A stretch of DNA of 64,000 nucleotides from an uncultured Phascolarctobacterium sp. (GCF_900770955.1 NZ_CAAGLX010000021.1:103544-167543), one strand, 5' to 3'; counted from the first letter of the stretch, positions 1 through 9,482 are shown. Made by a program: numbers and translations. The notes: a model not told the origin generated them from the sequence alone.

Positions 1-32
1 TATAGTCCGCAAACTGTGAGGAGGGTGCTGTA

Positions 33-3000
33 ATGAAGTTCAGTTTTAAAATTCAGCAGTACCAGACAGATGCTGTTAATGCAGTAGTGGATGTGTTCAA
101 GGGACAGGTGCGCCCTGCGCAGGATAGCAGCTACTTTTTTGATCCGGGAAAACTGGTGCCGGTGAAAACAAAAAAAGCAAAGAATACAAGTGGCTATAAT
201 TTATTTCAGCAGGAGCTGGATGAACAGGAAGCCAAGCAGGATATTATTCTTGGTTATGCCAACGCGCCTATCAAATTGGATAAAACTCAGCTTTTGGAGA
301 ATATCAAGCTTATTCAAGGCAATAACAATATAACTCCGTCTAAAGAGCTTATAGAAGGTCAAGGCAAATGCAGTCTTGATATCGAAATGGAAACAGGTAC
401 AGGCAAAACCTATGTCTATATCAAAACCATGTTTGAGCTGAATAAGCAATATGGCTGGAACAAGTTTATTATCATCGTGCCTTCTGTCGCAATTCGTGAA
501 GGTGTCAGGAAAAGCTTTGAAATGATGGAAGAGCATTTCATGAGCCAGTATGGCAAGAAAGTGCGTTATTTCATCTATGACAGTAAGAATTTGACGAAGA
601 TAGATGATTTTGCCAAAAGCAACGAAATCAACGTAATGATTATTAATAATCAAGCTTTTGCCAAGTCTTTGAATGAGGAAAAGAATAAAGAAGGCCGTGG
701 CGGTGATAAGGGTGCATTGATTATCTACAGTGAACGTGATGATTTTGGTTCACGCAAGCCTATTGATGTTATCGCCAAAACTAATCCTATTTTGATTCTA
801 GATGAACCGCAGAAGCTGAATGGTCCTGCTACGCAAAAAGCAATGAAGCGCTTTAATCCGCTTTTTAGCGTCAATTATTCTGCTACGCATAAACAGGAGC
901 ATAACGAAGTATACCGTTTAGATGCGCTTGATGCCTACAATCATAAGCTGGTCAAAAAGATAGAGGTTAAGGGTATTGAGGTTGTAAATCTCAAAGGCAT
1001 TGACGGTTATCTTTACTGCGACAGCTTTGTAACCAGCAAAGATAAAGCACCTATGGTAAAGCTGGAATTTGAACAGCAGCTGAAAAGCGGTACTGTCAAG
1101 CGTGTTTTACGCAATTGTTCCTATGGAGATAATCTGTACGAGCTTTCTAACGGCATGCTGCAGTACGAAGGCTATAAAATCAGTGAAATTGATGCCAGCG
1201 ATACCGGTTGCGTAAGATTTACTAACGGCGAAGAATTACATAGCGGTGAAGTAGCCAACAACAGTCAGGAAATGGCAAACTTACGTCGTGTGCAGATTCG
1301 TGAAACTATAAAATCTCACTTTGAAAAGGAAGAACAGCTTTTTGCGCAGGGCATCAAAACCTTATCGCTATTTTTTATTGATGAGGTTGCCAAGTACAGA
1401 TTATATGACGAAGATGGCACACAAAAGCTGGGCGAATACGGTAAAATCTTCGAAGAAGAATATCAGAAAATATTTAGAGATAGGATGCAGGAGCTTTATC
1501 AAACGCCTTATGGTGAATATTTGAGAAATATGGCTGCAGATGTAAGCGTTGTACATACAGGCTACTTCAGTATTGATAAAAAAGGTCATAGCGTTGACAG
1601 TAAATGCGAACGTGGCAAGGATACTTCTAACGATGAATCTGCCTATGATTTGATTATGCGTAACAAAGAAGCACTGTTAAGCTTTAATAATCCTGTACGT
1701 TTTATTTTCTCTCACTCCGCATTGCGTGAAGGCTGGGATAACCCCAATGTTTTTCAAATCTGTACCCTGAAGCAGTCCAACAGCAATGTCAATAAGCGTC
1801 AGGAGGTCGGTCGTGGTATGCGTATCTGTGTTAATCAGCAGGGTGAGCGCATGGACGAAAGCGTATGCGGAGCTAATGTGCATATTGTTAATAAGCTGAC
1901 GGTTATTGCCAGCGAAAGCTATGCCGGTTTTGTCGACAGCTTGCAGGATGAAATCAAAAAAGCTCTGTATGAACGTCCTGAAAAGGTATCTATAGAGTAC
2001 TTCTTTGGCAGAGTAGTAAAGGTTGGCGATGAAACTTATAAAATTGAAGGCGAGCAAGCTCGTCAGATAGTGAAATATCTTGACAGACATGATTATCTTG
2101 ACGATGATGACAGAATCACCGAAAAATATAAGCAGGATGCTGCCAACGGTACTTTGGAGCCTGTGCAGGATAAGCTTAAGGATATTGAGCCTGCTGTACA
2201 TGTGCTGATTAAGAGCCTGTATGATAATGATTCACTTAAGGATATGATTACTAACGGTAATCAGACAACCGTTGAAAACAAGCTCAACAATAAGAATTTT
2301 GAAAAGCAGGAATTTCAGGAGCTGTGGAAGCGTATCAACCGTAAGTGCGCTTATACCGTAAAGCTTGATAGCAATGAGCTGATTGACAAGGCTGTAGCAG
2401 CAATTGATGCTAAGCTGCAGGTTACTCAAACACTTTATACCTTGAGCGTCGGAGATCAGAAGAATACTATGCAGGCGCATGAATTAGAGCAAAAAACCAG
2501 CTTTGTATCACCCGCGCATACTACAAACGTATTGGATAATGCTCATGACAGCAGCTTGAAGTATGATTTGCTGCACGAGCTGACGCAGCGAACATCGCTG
2601 ACACGTCGCACGGTTGCTGCTATTTTGAGCAGAATCAATATGATGAAGTACATGAAGTTCCGTGATAATCCGGAAGAGTTTATCAGTAAGGTTGCACGTC
2701 TGATTAATGAACAGAAGGCAGGCCTGATTGTAGAAGGCGTTACCTACAATACGACAAATGAAGTATTTGACAAAGAAATTTTTACGGCAGAATGTCATCG
2801 TGTAGCTTTGTCAAAAGTATTTCCTGCGCTGCGTGCTGTAACTGATTACGTTGTTACTGATGGCATAGCCGAGCAGAGTGTAGAGCGCAAATTTGTTGAA
2901 AATCTGGATAAAGCAGATGAAGTTGCAGTATATGCAAAGCTTCCGCGTGGATTTTACATCCCAACGCCTGTAGGTAAATATTCGCCGGACTGGGCAATTG

Positions 3001-3200
3001 CTTTCAAAGAGGGTAAAATTAAGTACGTATATTTTATTGCTGAAACCAAAGGAACAAATGAAAGTACGGAACTGAAATCTATGGAGCAGGCAAAAATTAA
3101 ATGTGCCGAGAAGCTTTTTGAAAAGCTTTCCAACGGCGAAGTGCATTACGGTCAGGTAAAGGATTACAAGAGCCTGATGGATATTGTACTGGATAAATAA
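33..3200 (+). CDS. Type III restriction enzyme, Res (helicase-nuclease) subunit
   Basis: This would be the ATP-dependent DNA-translocating and cleaving subunit of a type III restriction-modification system. It works with a Mod methyltransferase, which is not in the window and would be expected just upstream. Visible motifs: Q-tip-like N-terminus (residues 7-23), Walker A METGTGKT (119-127), DEAD-box-like DEPQ (257-260), late helicase motifs GWDNPNV and QEVGRGMRI, and a C-terminal PD-(D/E)xK nuclease with PDW near 985 and ETK near 1004. At 1055 aa it is full length for the family. The ATG follows a GAGGAGGG ribosome site. The helicase and nuclease motifs look intact, so it is probably functional. 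Confidence 0.93.
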   Translation: MKFSFKIQQYQTDAVNAVVDVFKGQVRPAQDSSYFFDPGKLVPVKTKKAKNTSGYNLFQQELDEQEAKQDIILGYANAPIKLDKTQLLENIKLIQGNNNITPSKELIEGQGKCSLDIEMETGTGKTYVYIKTMFELNKQYGWNKFIIIVPSVAIREGVRKSFEMMEEHFMSQYGKKVRYFIYDSKNLTKIDDFAKSNEINVMIINNQAFAKSLNEEKNKEGRGGDKGALIIYSERDDFGSRKPIDVIAKTNPILILDEPQKLNGPATQKAMKRFNPLFSVNYSATHKQEHNEVYRLDALDAYNHKLVKKIEVKGIEVVNLKGIDGYLYCDSFVTSKDKAPMVKLEFEQQLKSGTVKRVLRNCSYGDNLYELSNGMLQYEGYKISEIDASDTGCVRFTNGEELHSGEVANNSQEMANLRRVQIRETIKSHFEKEEQLFAQGIKTLSLFFIDEVAKYRLYDEDGTQKLGEYGKIFEEEYQKIFRDRMQELYQTPYGEYLRNMAADVSVVHTGYFSIDKKGHSVDSKCERGKDTSNDESAYDLIMRNKEALLSFNNPVRFIFSHSALREGWDNPNVFQICTLKQSNSNVNKRQEVGRGMRICVNQQGERMDESVCGANVHIVNKLTVIASESYAGFVDSLQDEIKKALYERPEKVSIEYFFGRVVKVGDETYKIEGEQARQIVKYLDRHDYLDDDDRITEKYKQDAANGTLEPVQDKLKDIEPAVHVLIKSLYDNDSLKDMITNGNQTTVENKLNNKNFEKQEFQELWKRINRKCAYTVKLDSNELIDKAVAAIDAKLQVTQTLYTLSVGDQKNTMQAHELEQKTSFVSPAHTTNVLDNAHDSSLKYDLLHELTQRTSLTRRTVAAILSRINMMKYMKFRDNPEEFISKVARLINEQKAGLIVEGVTYNTTNEVFDKEIFTAECHRVALSKVFPALRAVTDYVVTDGIAEQSVERKFVENLDKADEVAVYAKLPRGFYIPTPVGKYSPDWAIAFKEGKIKYVYFIAETKGTNESTELKSMEQAKIKCAEKLFEKLSNGEVHYGQVKDYKSLMDIVLDK

Positions 3201-3316
3201 AACCACAACCGAATATGGCATAAATCACGCTGATAGTTTGCTTGTGCCTATGTGTACACTCTTTTTGTAAAATCTTTACACTTGCCGCTATAAGAACAGG
3301 CTAATAATTTTCTTCA

Positions 3317-3345
3317 TTGACAAATAGCAGTAACAGTAATATAAT
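3317..3345 (+). promoter_or_regulatory. Promoter of the lysine operon
   Basis: A consensus sigma-A promoter: TTGACA at 3317-3322 and TATAAT at 3340-3345 with a 17-nt spacer. Transcription would start near 3352, just before the riboswitch. Confidence 0.85.
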
Positions 3346-3362
3346 TTTTTTAATAGCAAACC

Positions 3363-3532
3363 ATTAAGATAGAGGCGCGGAAAGCATGAGTAGGTTGTGG
3401 AGCGGGAGCTGAGAAGCATCACAAAAGGGCTAACGCCGAAGTGCAATGGCAGCCGTGTCGTTGTGCTGGGCCGTCAGTGAAAGCTGCCGGACTGTCGCTG
3501 CATCTGCAGCGGAGGGCTATCTCGGCTATGGG
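3363..3532 (+). ncRNA. Lysine riboswitch (L box)
   Basis: A metabolite-sensing leader RNA upstream of dapB. Conserved L-box blocks are seen: the GAGGCGCG block after the P1 5' strand, AAGGGCTAACGCCGAAGTG near 3425-3443, and a closing strand CTATCT at 3517-3522 that pairs with AGATAG at 3367-3372 (P1). The P1 3' strand CTATCTC (3517-3523) is also complementary to GAGATAG (3562-3568) in the 5' arm of the next terminator. The folds are therefore mutually exclusive: lysine stabilises P1 and frees the terminator. This fits repression of lysine/DAP synthesis by lysine. Confidence 0.93.
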
Positions 3533-3554
3533 TGTGAATATTATTTAGCATGCT

Positions 3555-3600
3555 AACCGTTGAGATAGAATCCAAAGGAAATATCTCAACGGTTATTTTT
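3555..3600 (+). terminator. Riboswitch-controlled intrinsic terminator
   Basis: A perfect 13-bp stem (3555-3567 with 3582-3594) followed by ATTTTT. Its 5' arm overlaps the antiterminator pairing with the riboswitch P1 strand. Confidence 0.9.
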
Positions 3601-3620
3601 ATGATTAAGGAGTGAACGAC

Positions 3621-4391
3621 ATGATTCGTGTTTTGGTAAATGGTGCGCTGGGCCGCATGGGCAGCGAGGTATGTAAAAAGGTATATAGCGAAGCTGATTT
3701 GGAGCTTGTCGGTGCTGTAGATATTAAGGAAGGCACCGTGACTCTGGGTGACGGCGTTAAGGTAACTACTGACCTGGTTGCTGCGATTGAGGCTGCCAAA
3801 CCGGATGTTGTTGTTGACTTCACCCGTCCCGATGTTGTTATGGGCAACCTGCGCAAAATGCTGCCGCTTGGCGTACATGCCGTAGTTGGCACAACAGGCT
3901 TCAGCGATGCGGACTTAAAAGAGGTTGATGAGCTGGCACGCAAGCACAACACCAGCCTGCTGATTGCTCCGAACTTTGCGCTTGGCGCAGTTGTGATGAT
4001 GAAGCTGGCGTGTGAGGCTGCCAAATACTTCCCGCATGTGGAAATTATCGAGAAGCATCACGATAACAAGCTGGATGCTCCGAGCGGTACTGCTATTATC
4101 ACTGCACAAAAAATTGCTGAGGTGCGCAAGGCAATGCACCAAGGCAATCCTGATGAAAAGGAAACCATGGCAGGTGCACGCGGTGCCGATTACGAGGGCA
4201 TGAAGATTCACAGTGTCCGCTTGCCGGGTTACGTTGCTTCCCAGGAGGTTATCTTCGGCGGTCAGGGCGAAACGCTGAAAATCAGTACCGACCCGATTAA
4301 CCGCGAATGCTACATGCCGGGCGTTGCGCTTGGCTGCCGCAAAATTGTTGACCAAGTAGGCCTGGTATACGGCTTAGATAAATTACTCTGA
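3621..4391 (+). CDS. dapB: 4-hydroxy-tetrahydrodipicolinate reductase
   Basis: Reduces 4-hydroxy-tetrahydrodipicolinate to tetrahydrodipicolinate with NAD(P)H, in the cytoplasmic DAP/lysine pathway. The 256-aa protein has the N-terminal dinucleotide-binding loop GALGRMG, the VVGTTGF segment, and the family signature EKHHDNKLDAPSGTA containing catalytic His and Lys. The ATG at 3621 is preferred over an upstream in-frame GTG at 3612 because AAGGAGTG lies at good spacing before it. First gene of a lysine-riboswitch operon with asd, lysC and dapA. Confidence 0.97.
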   Translation: MIRVLVNGALGRMGSEVCKKVYSEADLELVGAVDIKEGTVTLGDGVKVTTDLVAAIEAAKPDVVVDFTRPDVVMGNLRKMLPLGVHAVVGTTGFSDADLKEVDELARKHNTSLLIAPNFALGAVVMMKLACEAAKYFPHVEIIEKHHDNKLDAPSGTAIITAQKIAEVRKAMHQGNPDEKETMAGARGADYEGMKIHSVRLPGYVASQEVIFGGQGETLKISTDPINRECYMPGVALGCRKIVDQVGLVYGLDKLL

Positions 4392-4410
4392 TAGTGAGGG
4401 GGAAAATGTT

Positions 4411-5448
4411 ATGAAAAAGTATAACGTTGCTATTTTGGGCGCTACCGGTGCTGTTGGTACTGAATTTCTGAAGCTTATCGAAGAAAGAAACTTCCCGTTT
4501 GCCGAGCTGCGTCTGCTTGCTTCCAAGCGCAGCGCAGGCAAGCAGATTGAATTTATGGGCAAGACATATACTGTACAGGAGGCTACCAAGGACTCCTTCG
4601 AGGGCATTGATATCGCTCTGTTCGCAGGCGGCAGCATTTCCAAGGAGTTCGCTCCCTACGCTGTAAAGGCCGGTGCCGTTGTTATTGATAACTCCAGCAC
4701 CTTCCGTATGGATCCAGAGGTGCCGCTGGTTGTGCCGGAGGTTAACCCCGAGGATATCCTGAAGCACAAGGGCATTATCGCCAACCCCAACTGTTCTACC
4801 ATTATTATGGTTATGGCACTGAAACCGCTGTATGACCTGGCACGCATTAAACGCATTGTCGTTTCTACCTATCAGGCTGTTTCCGGCGCCGGCAAGGAGG
4901 GCATTGACGAGCTCACCGACCAGACCAAGGCTTACAGTGAGGGCCGTGAGATGGAGGCACACATTCTTCCGTCCGCAAGCCTGCCGAAGCATTATCCGAT
5001 TGCTTTTAACCTGATTCCGCAGATTGATGTTTTCCTTGACAATCTTTACACTAAAGAAGAGATGAAGATGATCAACGAAACCAGAAAGATTATGCATGAT
5101 GACGAAATGCGCATCACCGCTACTACCGTGCGTGTGCCTGTATACCGCAGCCACAGCGAATCGGTAAACATCGAATTTGAGCATGATCTGGAGCTGCAGG
5201 ATATGGCAGCTGCAATCAACGCTTTCCCCGGCATTCAGATGATGGATGATCCGTCCAACCAGATTTATCCGATGCCTTTATATACCTCAGAAAAATATGA
5301 CTGCTTCGTTGGCCGTCTGCGTCGCGATGAGTCTAACCCGAACACCTTCAACCTGTGGGTAGTAGGCGACCAGATCCGCAAGGGTGCTGCGCTGAACACG
5401 CTGCAGATTGCTGAGGTTATGATTAAAAACGGCTGGTTAGAAAAATAA
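4411..5448 (+). CDS. asd: Aspartate-semialdehyde dehydrogenase
   Basis: Converts aspartyl-phosphate to aspartate semialdehyde with NADPH, the branch point for lysine, threonine and methionine. The 345-aa protein shows GATGAVG at the N-terminus (NADP loop), catalytic Cys128 in NPNCST, the QAVSGAG loop and a downstream active-site region with RSHSE. It lies 19 nt after dapB with a GAGGGGG ribosome site. The following 110-nt gap holds a small GCGTAC/GTACGC hairpin (5479-5495) without a T-tract, so the operon probably continues. Confidence 0.97.
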   Translation: MKKYNVAILGATGAVGTEFLKLIEERNFPFAELRLLASKRSAGKQIEFMGKTYTVQEATKDSFEGIDIALFAGGSISKEFAPYAVKAGAVVIDNSSTFRMDPEVPLVVPEVNPEDILKHKGIIANPNCSTIIMVMALKPLYDLARIKRIVVSTYQAVSGAGKEGIDELTDQTKAYSEGREMEAHILPSASLPKHYPIAFNLIPQIDVFLDNLYTKEEMKMINETRKIMHDDEMRITATTVRVPVYRSHSESVNIEFEHDLELQDMAAAINAFPGIQMMDDPSNQIYPMPLYTSEKYDCFVGRLRRDESNPNTFNLWVVGDQIRKGAALNTLQIAEVMIKNGWLEK

Positions 5449-5558
5449 TAATGCACCTCTGCGGTGTAAAGACTACCGGCGTACAGCTTGTACGCTACAG
5501 CCTTTCCGGCATCCGGTACATTTTGCATTTTAATTCAAACAGATGAGGAGCAATTTAC

Positions 5559-6779
5559 ATGAAAATCATTGTACAGAAATTCGGCGGCACCTCTGTTGCA
5601 AGTGAGGAAACCCGCATTGCAGTTAAAAATAAGGTACAGCAGGCTATCCGCAACGGTTACTCCCCGGTAGTAGTAGTTTCCGCAATGGGACGCAAGGGTG
5701 CGCCCTACGCGACCGATACTCTTATCGGCACTCTGAAGGACGTTAACCTTTCCGTTAATGTGCGCGAGATGGATATGATGATGTGCTGCGGCGAAATCAT
5801 TTCTGCCTGCGTAATGGCAGCAACGCTGCAAAAATTCGGCATCAACGCTATGGCGCTCACCGGCGGTCAGGCAGGCATCGTTACTGATTCCCAGTTTGGT
5901 GCTGCACGTATCAAAAACATCAATACCTCCGGTCTTATCCGTCTTTTGGAGGCAGGCATCATTCCGGTTGTCTGCGGTTTCCAGGGTATGACGGAAAACA
6001 ACTATAAATTTACGACATTGGGCCGCGGTGGCAGCGATACCTCTGCTGCTGCACTGGGCGCTGCGCTCAAGGCTGATTTTGTTGAAATTTATACAGACGT
6101 TGAGGGCATCATGACTGCTGACCCGCGCATTGTTGAGAAGGCTAATATCCTGCAGCAGATTTCCTATGCTGAGGTTTGCCAGATGGCACAGAACGGCGCT
6201 AAGGTTATTCATCCGCGTGCCGTGGAAATTGCCATGTGCAGCAACATTCCCATGTATGTAAAATCTACCTTCAGCGATGCTCCCGGTACTTTGATTACCA
6301 GCGAACGCATCGGCCAGGGTAACGGCGGTGAAATTGCGATTAACGAATCCTGCGCCAGCGGTGTTGCTCATCTCAATGACCTGGCACAGTTCCGCATTGA
6401 CCTGAATCCGCAGGATATTACCGCAGGCCGCAATCTGTTCGAGGATTTGGCGGATGCAGGCATCAGCGTAGGCTGTCTGAACCTCTCCGAGAAGGAAGCA
6501 ATGTTTGCTGTATTCTCTCCGGATGTAGCACACACCTGCAAGGTTCTTGATGACACCGGCTTTAAATATACGCTGAACGAGGGCTGCGGCAAGGTTTCTG
6601 TTGTCGGCAGTGCTATGCGTGGCGTTCCAGGCATTATGGCTACCTTTGTAGCTGCGCTTGCCAGCCACAATATCGCTATTCTGCAGACTGTGGACAGCGA
6701 TACTACGATTTCCGCGATTGTTAAAGAGGAGCATTTGGTGGAGGCTGTTAAGGCTTTGCACGAGGCCTTCAAGTTATAG
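5559..6779 (+). CDS. lysC: Aspartate kinase
   Basis: Phosphorylates aspartate, the first committed step to the aspartate-family amino acids. The 406-aa protein begins with the kinase signature KFGGTS (7-12), has the GRGGSDTSA segment mid-protein, and ends in a C-terminal regulatory region that fits the tandem ACT domains used for feedback by lysine or threonine. Length is typical of a monofunctional class. The start follows GATGAGGAG. Position between asd and dapA under the lysine riboswitch suggests a lysine-responsive isoenzyme (inference). Confidence 0.96.
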   Translation: MKIIVQKFGGTSVASEETRIAVKNKVQQAIRNGYSPVVVVSAMGRKGAPYATDTLIGTLKDVNLSVNVREMDMMMCCGEIISACVMAATLQKFGINAMALTGGQAGIVTDSQFGAARIKNINTSGLIRLLEAGIIPVVCGFQGMTENNYKFTTLGRGGSDTSAAALGAALKADFVEIYTDVEGIMTADPRIVEKANILQQISYAEVCQMAQNGAKVIHPRAVEIAMCSNIPMYVKSTFSDAPGTLITSERIGQGNGGEIAINESCASGVAHLNDLAQFRIDLNPQDITAGRNLFEDLADAGISVGCLNLSEKEAMFAVFSPDVAHTCKVLDDTGFKYTLNEGCGKVSVVGSAMRGVPGIMATFVAALASHNIAILQTVDSDTTISAIVKEEHLVEAVKALHEAFKL

Positions 6780-6921
6780 TCTGCGGATAAAGCACCGTCT
6801 GCGTTGTTGCGTTTCCCCGACGTACACGAGGTGCGCTGTAAAAAAGATAAATTCATTTAGACAATAATCAATATTTCATAGAGATCTTTGGTTTCAATTA
6901 GTTTTAAGAGGTGGAATTACA

Positions 6922-7818
6922 ATGAAAAAACCGTATTTTGGCAGATTATTAACGGCAATGGTTACGCCGTTCAACGCTGATGGCAGCATCAATTATGAAG
7001 CTGGTGCAGATTTTGCCGACTGGCTGCTGGCTAACGGCAGCGACGGCCTGGTAGTAGAAGGCTCTACCGGCGAAGCTGCAACCATGGACATGGATGAAAA
7101 AATAAAATTCATGCAGACCATTGTTGCACGTGTCAACGGTCGCGCTAAGATAGTTGCAGGTGCAGGTACCAACTGCACTGCCAGCACTATTGACTTGGTT
7201 AAGAAAATGGAGGCCTGTGGTGTTGACGGCGTACTCGTAGTTGGCCCGTATTACAACAAGCCTACTCAGGAAGGCTATTACCAGCATTTTGCAGCCGTAG
7301 CAAAGGCTACCAAGCTGCCGATTATCGTATATAATGTTCCCGGACGTACCGGCGGCAACATTGCTCCGGAAACTGTGGCGCGTCTGGCAGCAGACTTCAG
7401 CAATATTGTTGCTATCAAAGAGGCAGCAGGCAATGTTGCACAAACTGCGGAGCTGTATCGCGTGCTTCCGGAAGATTTTTCTATCTACAGCGGTGACGAC
7501 GGCCTGATTCTGCCGTTCCTGTCTGTTGGTGCCTGCGGTCTGATTTCCGTTCTGGCCAATGTTAACGGCAAGCTGCTGCAGCAGCTGATGCAGGCCTACA
7601 GCGAAGGCCGCGTTAAAGACGCTGCTGACATCAACAAGGTTATGGTGCCGCTGGCAAAGGCTATGTTTGTGGAAAGCAACCCGATTCCTGTCAAGGCTGC
7701 CGTTACCAAGGTTACCGGTATCAATGCCGGTGCTCCGCGTCTGCCGCTGACTCCTATCAGCGCTGCCGCTGAGGCTAAGCTGGATGCAGCTTTAAAAGCA
7801 GCAGGCATGATAAAATGA
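6922..7818 (+). CDS. dapA: 4-hydroxy-tetrahydrodipicolinate synthase
   Basis: Condenses pyruvate with aspartate semialdehyde to start the DAP/lysine branch. The 298-aa TIM-barrel aldolase shows GSTGE (47-51), the conserved Tyr137 in VYNVPGRTG, and the Schiff-base Lys166 in IVAIKEAAGN. The start is set by AAGAGGTGG upstream. A 142-nt gap separates it from lysC, without a convincing terminator. Its stop overlaps the next start by 4 nt (ATGA), implying translational coupling to the CGGC protein. Confidence 0.97.
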   Translation: MKKPYFGRLLTAMVTPFNADGSINYEAGADFADWLLANGSDGLVVEGSTGEAATMDMDEKIKFMQTIVARVNGRAKIVAGAGTNCTASTIDLVKKMEACGVDGVLVVGPYYNKPTQEGYYQHFAAVAKATKLPIIVYNVPGRTGGNIAPETVARLAADFSNIVAIKEAAGNVAQTAELYRVLPEDFSIYSGDDGLILPFLSVGACGLISVLANVNGKLLQQLMQAYSEGRVKDAADINKVMVPLAKAMFVESNPIPVKAAVTKVTGINAGAPRLPLTPISAAAEAKLDAALKAAGMIK

Positions 7819-8222
7819 GCAAGCTGGTTGTCATTATCCAGTGTGACACAGTGCAGCAGCGCTGCTGCGGCTATAACTGTACGCATGCCTTTTACAGCCG
7901 TGAGGGCAAGTTTGCCGGTTATCCCGAGGACACACATTACATGAGCTTTACCTGTGGTGGCTGCTCCGGCGGTGCGCTGACAGTGAAGCTGGAAAACCTG
8001 GCGAAGCGCCTGCGCCGCTTTAAGGAGGAGGGGCAGGAGATTTGCGTGCATCTTTCTACCTGCATGGTATCGGATAATTCGCATAAGCCGCCTTGTCCGC
8101 ATCTTGATTACATCCAAAAGATTTTGGCGAAGAAGAAGCTGACTAATATTGTTCATGGCACTTATATTTCCAAAACGGCAACCAGACGCCGCGATGAAGG
8201 CATTTACAAGGAATTTGAGTGA
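7815..8222 (+). CDS. CGGC-domain putative metal-binding protein
   Basis: A 135-aa cysteine-rich protein with CCGYNC near residue 18 and CGGCSGG near residue 52, which fit the CGGC domain family of predicted metal-binding proteins. A histidine-containing VHLSTCM segment and a CPHLDY segment follow. Its function is not established. It overlaps dapA by 4 nt and precedes the operon terminator, so it is cotranscribed with lysine genes. Whether it has anything to do with lysine metabolism cannot be told from sequence. Confidence 0.75.
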   Translation: MSKLVVIIQCDTVQQRCCGYNCTHAFYSREGKFAGYPEDTHYMSFTCGGCSGGALTVKLENLAKRLRRFKEEGQEICVHLSTCMVSDNSHKPPCPHLDYIQKILAKKKLTNIVHGTYISKTATRRRDEGIYKEFE

Positions 8223-8243
8223 GCTTTGAATAAGCAATGAAAA

Positions 8244-8280
8244 ACACCCTGCGTATTGCTGTTGGCAATGCGTAGGGTGT
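8244..8280. terminator. Bidirectional terminator between lysine operon and msrAB
   Basis: A 16-bp stem with G-U pairs (8244-8259 with 8265-8280) between convergent genes. T-rich on the plus side, and preceded by an A-run that gives T's on the minus side. Confidence 0.75.
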
Positions 8281-8297
8281 TTGTGCGTTATAGGGTA

Positions 8298-9395
8298 CTA
8301 TTTAAAAAGGTACAGCAGATAGCCATAGCCTTCGGCTTCCATCTGTTCGTAGGGGATAAAGCGCAGGGAAGCACTGTTGATGCAGTAACGTACACCGTTG
8401 GGTGATTCGCTGTCACCGCTGAAAACATGTCCCAAATGCGAATCGCCGCTGCGGCTGCGCACCTCGGTGCGTACCATACCGTGGCTTGTATCCTTGCGTT
8501 CAACTATCAAAGGTGCTTCAATAGGCTTGGTAAAGGCGGGCCAGCCGCAGCTGCTCTGATATTTGTCGGTTGAAGAAAAGAGCGGTTCGCCGGTGACGAT
8601 ATCAACATAAATGCCTTTGGCAAATTTATCCCAGAATTCGTTGTGGAACGGTCGTTCGGTACCGTTTTGCTGTGTTACCTGAAATTGTTCTGCAGTAAGC
8701 TTATCGCGTATAGTTTCGGCAGCAGGTTTTTTATAGGCACCGGCATCAATTTTCAAGGTGCTGAGCAGCTTGATTTTAGCAGGCGATATATGGCAGTATC
8801 CGCCAGGATTTTTATCAAGATAGTTCTGATGATATTCTTCTGCCGGATAATAGTTTTTCAGTGGTCCGACTTCGACTGCGAATACCTTATGATGACCGCG
8901 TTCCAGTTCCGCAATACGTTCTACGACAGCCTGCGCTTTTGCATTGGTATAGTAGATGCCTGTTTGGTACTGTGTTCCGGTATCATTACCCTGCTTGTTG
9001 AGGACTGTTGGGTCAATGACGTAAAAATAAGCCAAGAGCAGATGGTCAAGACTTACCTTTGCCGGATCGTATTCAACACGCACGGTTTCACGAAAACCGG
9101 TTTTCCCGCCTAAAATTGTCTGATACTTGGCATCGGCTTTGCCTGTGCCGTTGGCATAACCGCTTTGGGCATCTATGACGCCAGGTATGGATTGCATCAG
9201 CTTTTCCAGTCCCCAGAAGCAGCCGCCTGCAAGATAGATAACGTTTTCTTTTTCTTGGGAAAAATCCATAGTTGTGACCTCCTTGACCTTTGGGATTGCT
9301 TGTTGCTTAGCAGATTGCTGCATACGTGTGTTGGCAAAGCAGCTGGTAATTAAAAGTAACATTCCTGCGAAAATAATGACAGATTTTTTTAGCAT
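8298..9395 (-). CDS. msrAB: Bifunctional peptide methionine sulfoxide reductase MsrA/MsrB, probable lipoprotein
   Basis: Repairs both S- and R-methionine sulfoxide in proteins. The 365-aa protein begins with a hydrophobic signal and a lipobox ending ITSC (Cys19), so it is probably anchored outside the membrane. The MsrA domain has catalytic Cys59 in GGCFWG. The C-terminal MsrB domain has SSCGWPAF, GDSHLGHVF and catalytic Cys338 in RYCINSASLRF, with no CxxC pairs for zinc. The start at 9395 is chosen for its AGGAG site; an open frame extends 29 codons further upstream but lacks a ribosome site and would bury the signal peptide. Confidence 0.93.
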   Translation of the reverse strand: MLKKSVIIFAGMLLLITSCFANTRMQQSAKQQAIPKVKEVTTMDFSQEKENVIYLAGGCFWGLEKLMQSIPGVIDAQSGYANGTGKADAKYQTILGGKTGFRETVRVEYDPAKVSLDHLLLAYFYVIDPTVLNKQGNDTGTQYQTGIYYTNAKAQAVVERIAELERGHHKVFAVEVGPLKNYYPAEEYHQNYLDKNPGGYCHISPAKIKLLSTLKIDAGAYKKPAAETIRDKLTAEQFQVTQQNGTERPFHNEFWDKFAKGIYVDIVTGEPLFSSTDKYQSSCGWPAFTKPIEAPLIVERKDTSHGMVRTEVRSRSGDSHLGHVFSGDSESPNGVRYCINSASLRFIPYEQMEAEGYGYLLYLFK

Positions 9396-9452
9396 GACGG
9401 CACGCTCCTTCCTGCATCGTGGGGTGAGTGGCTGAGAACTGCTTATACTTTT

Positions 9453-9482
9453 AAGATAGCAGAAAATAATATTCTGCGTCAA
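9453..9482 (-). promoter_or_regulatory. Probable msrAB promoter
   Basis: Minus strand TTGACG (9482-9477), 18-nt spacer, TATCTT (9458-9453), about 60 nt upstream of the msrAB start. Rest of the 9396-9757 gap: no gene seen. Confidence 0.5.

Noticed and set aside
4297..5184. 295-aa open frame antisense to asd
   Set aside because: Overlaps a clear asd gene on the other strand; no motif or start signal.
5479..5495. GCGTAC/GTACGC hairpin as a terminator between asd and lysC
   Set aside because: No T-run follows and the genes form one pathway operon.
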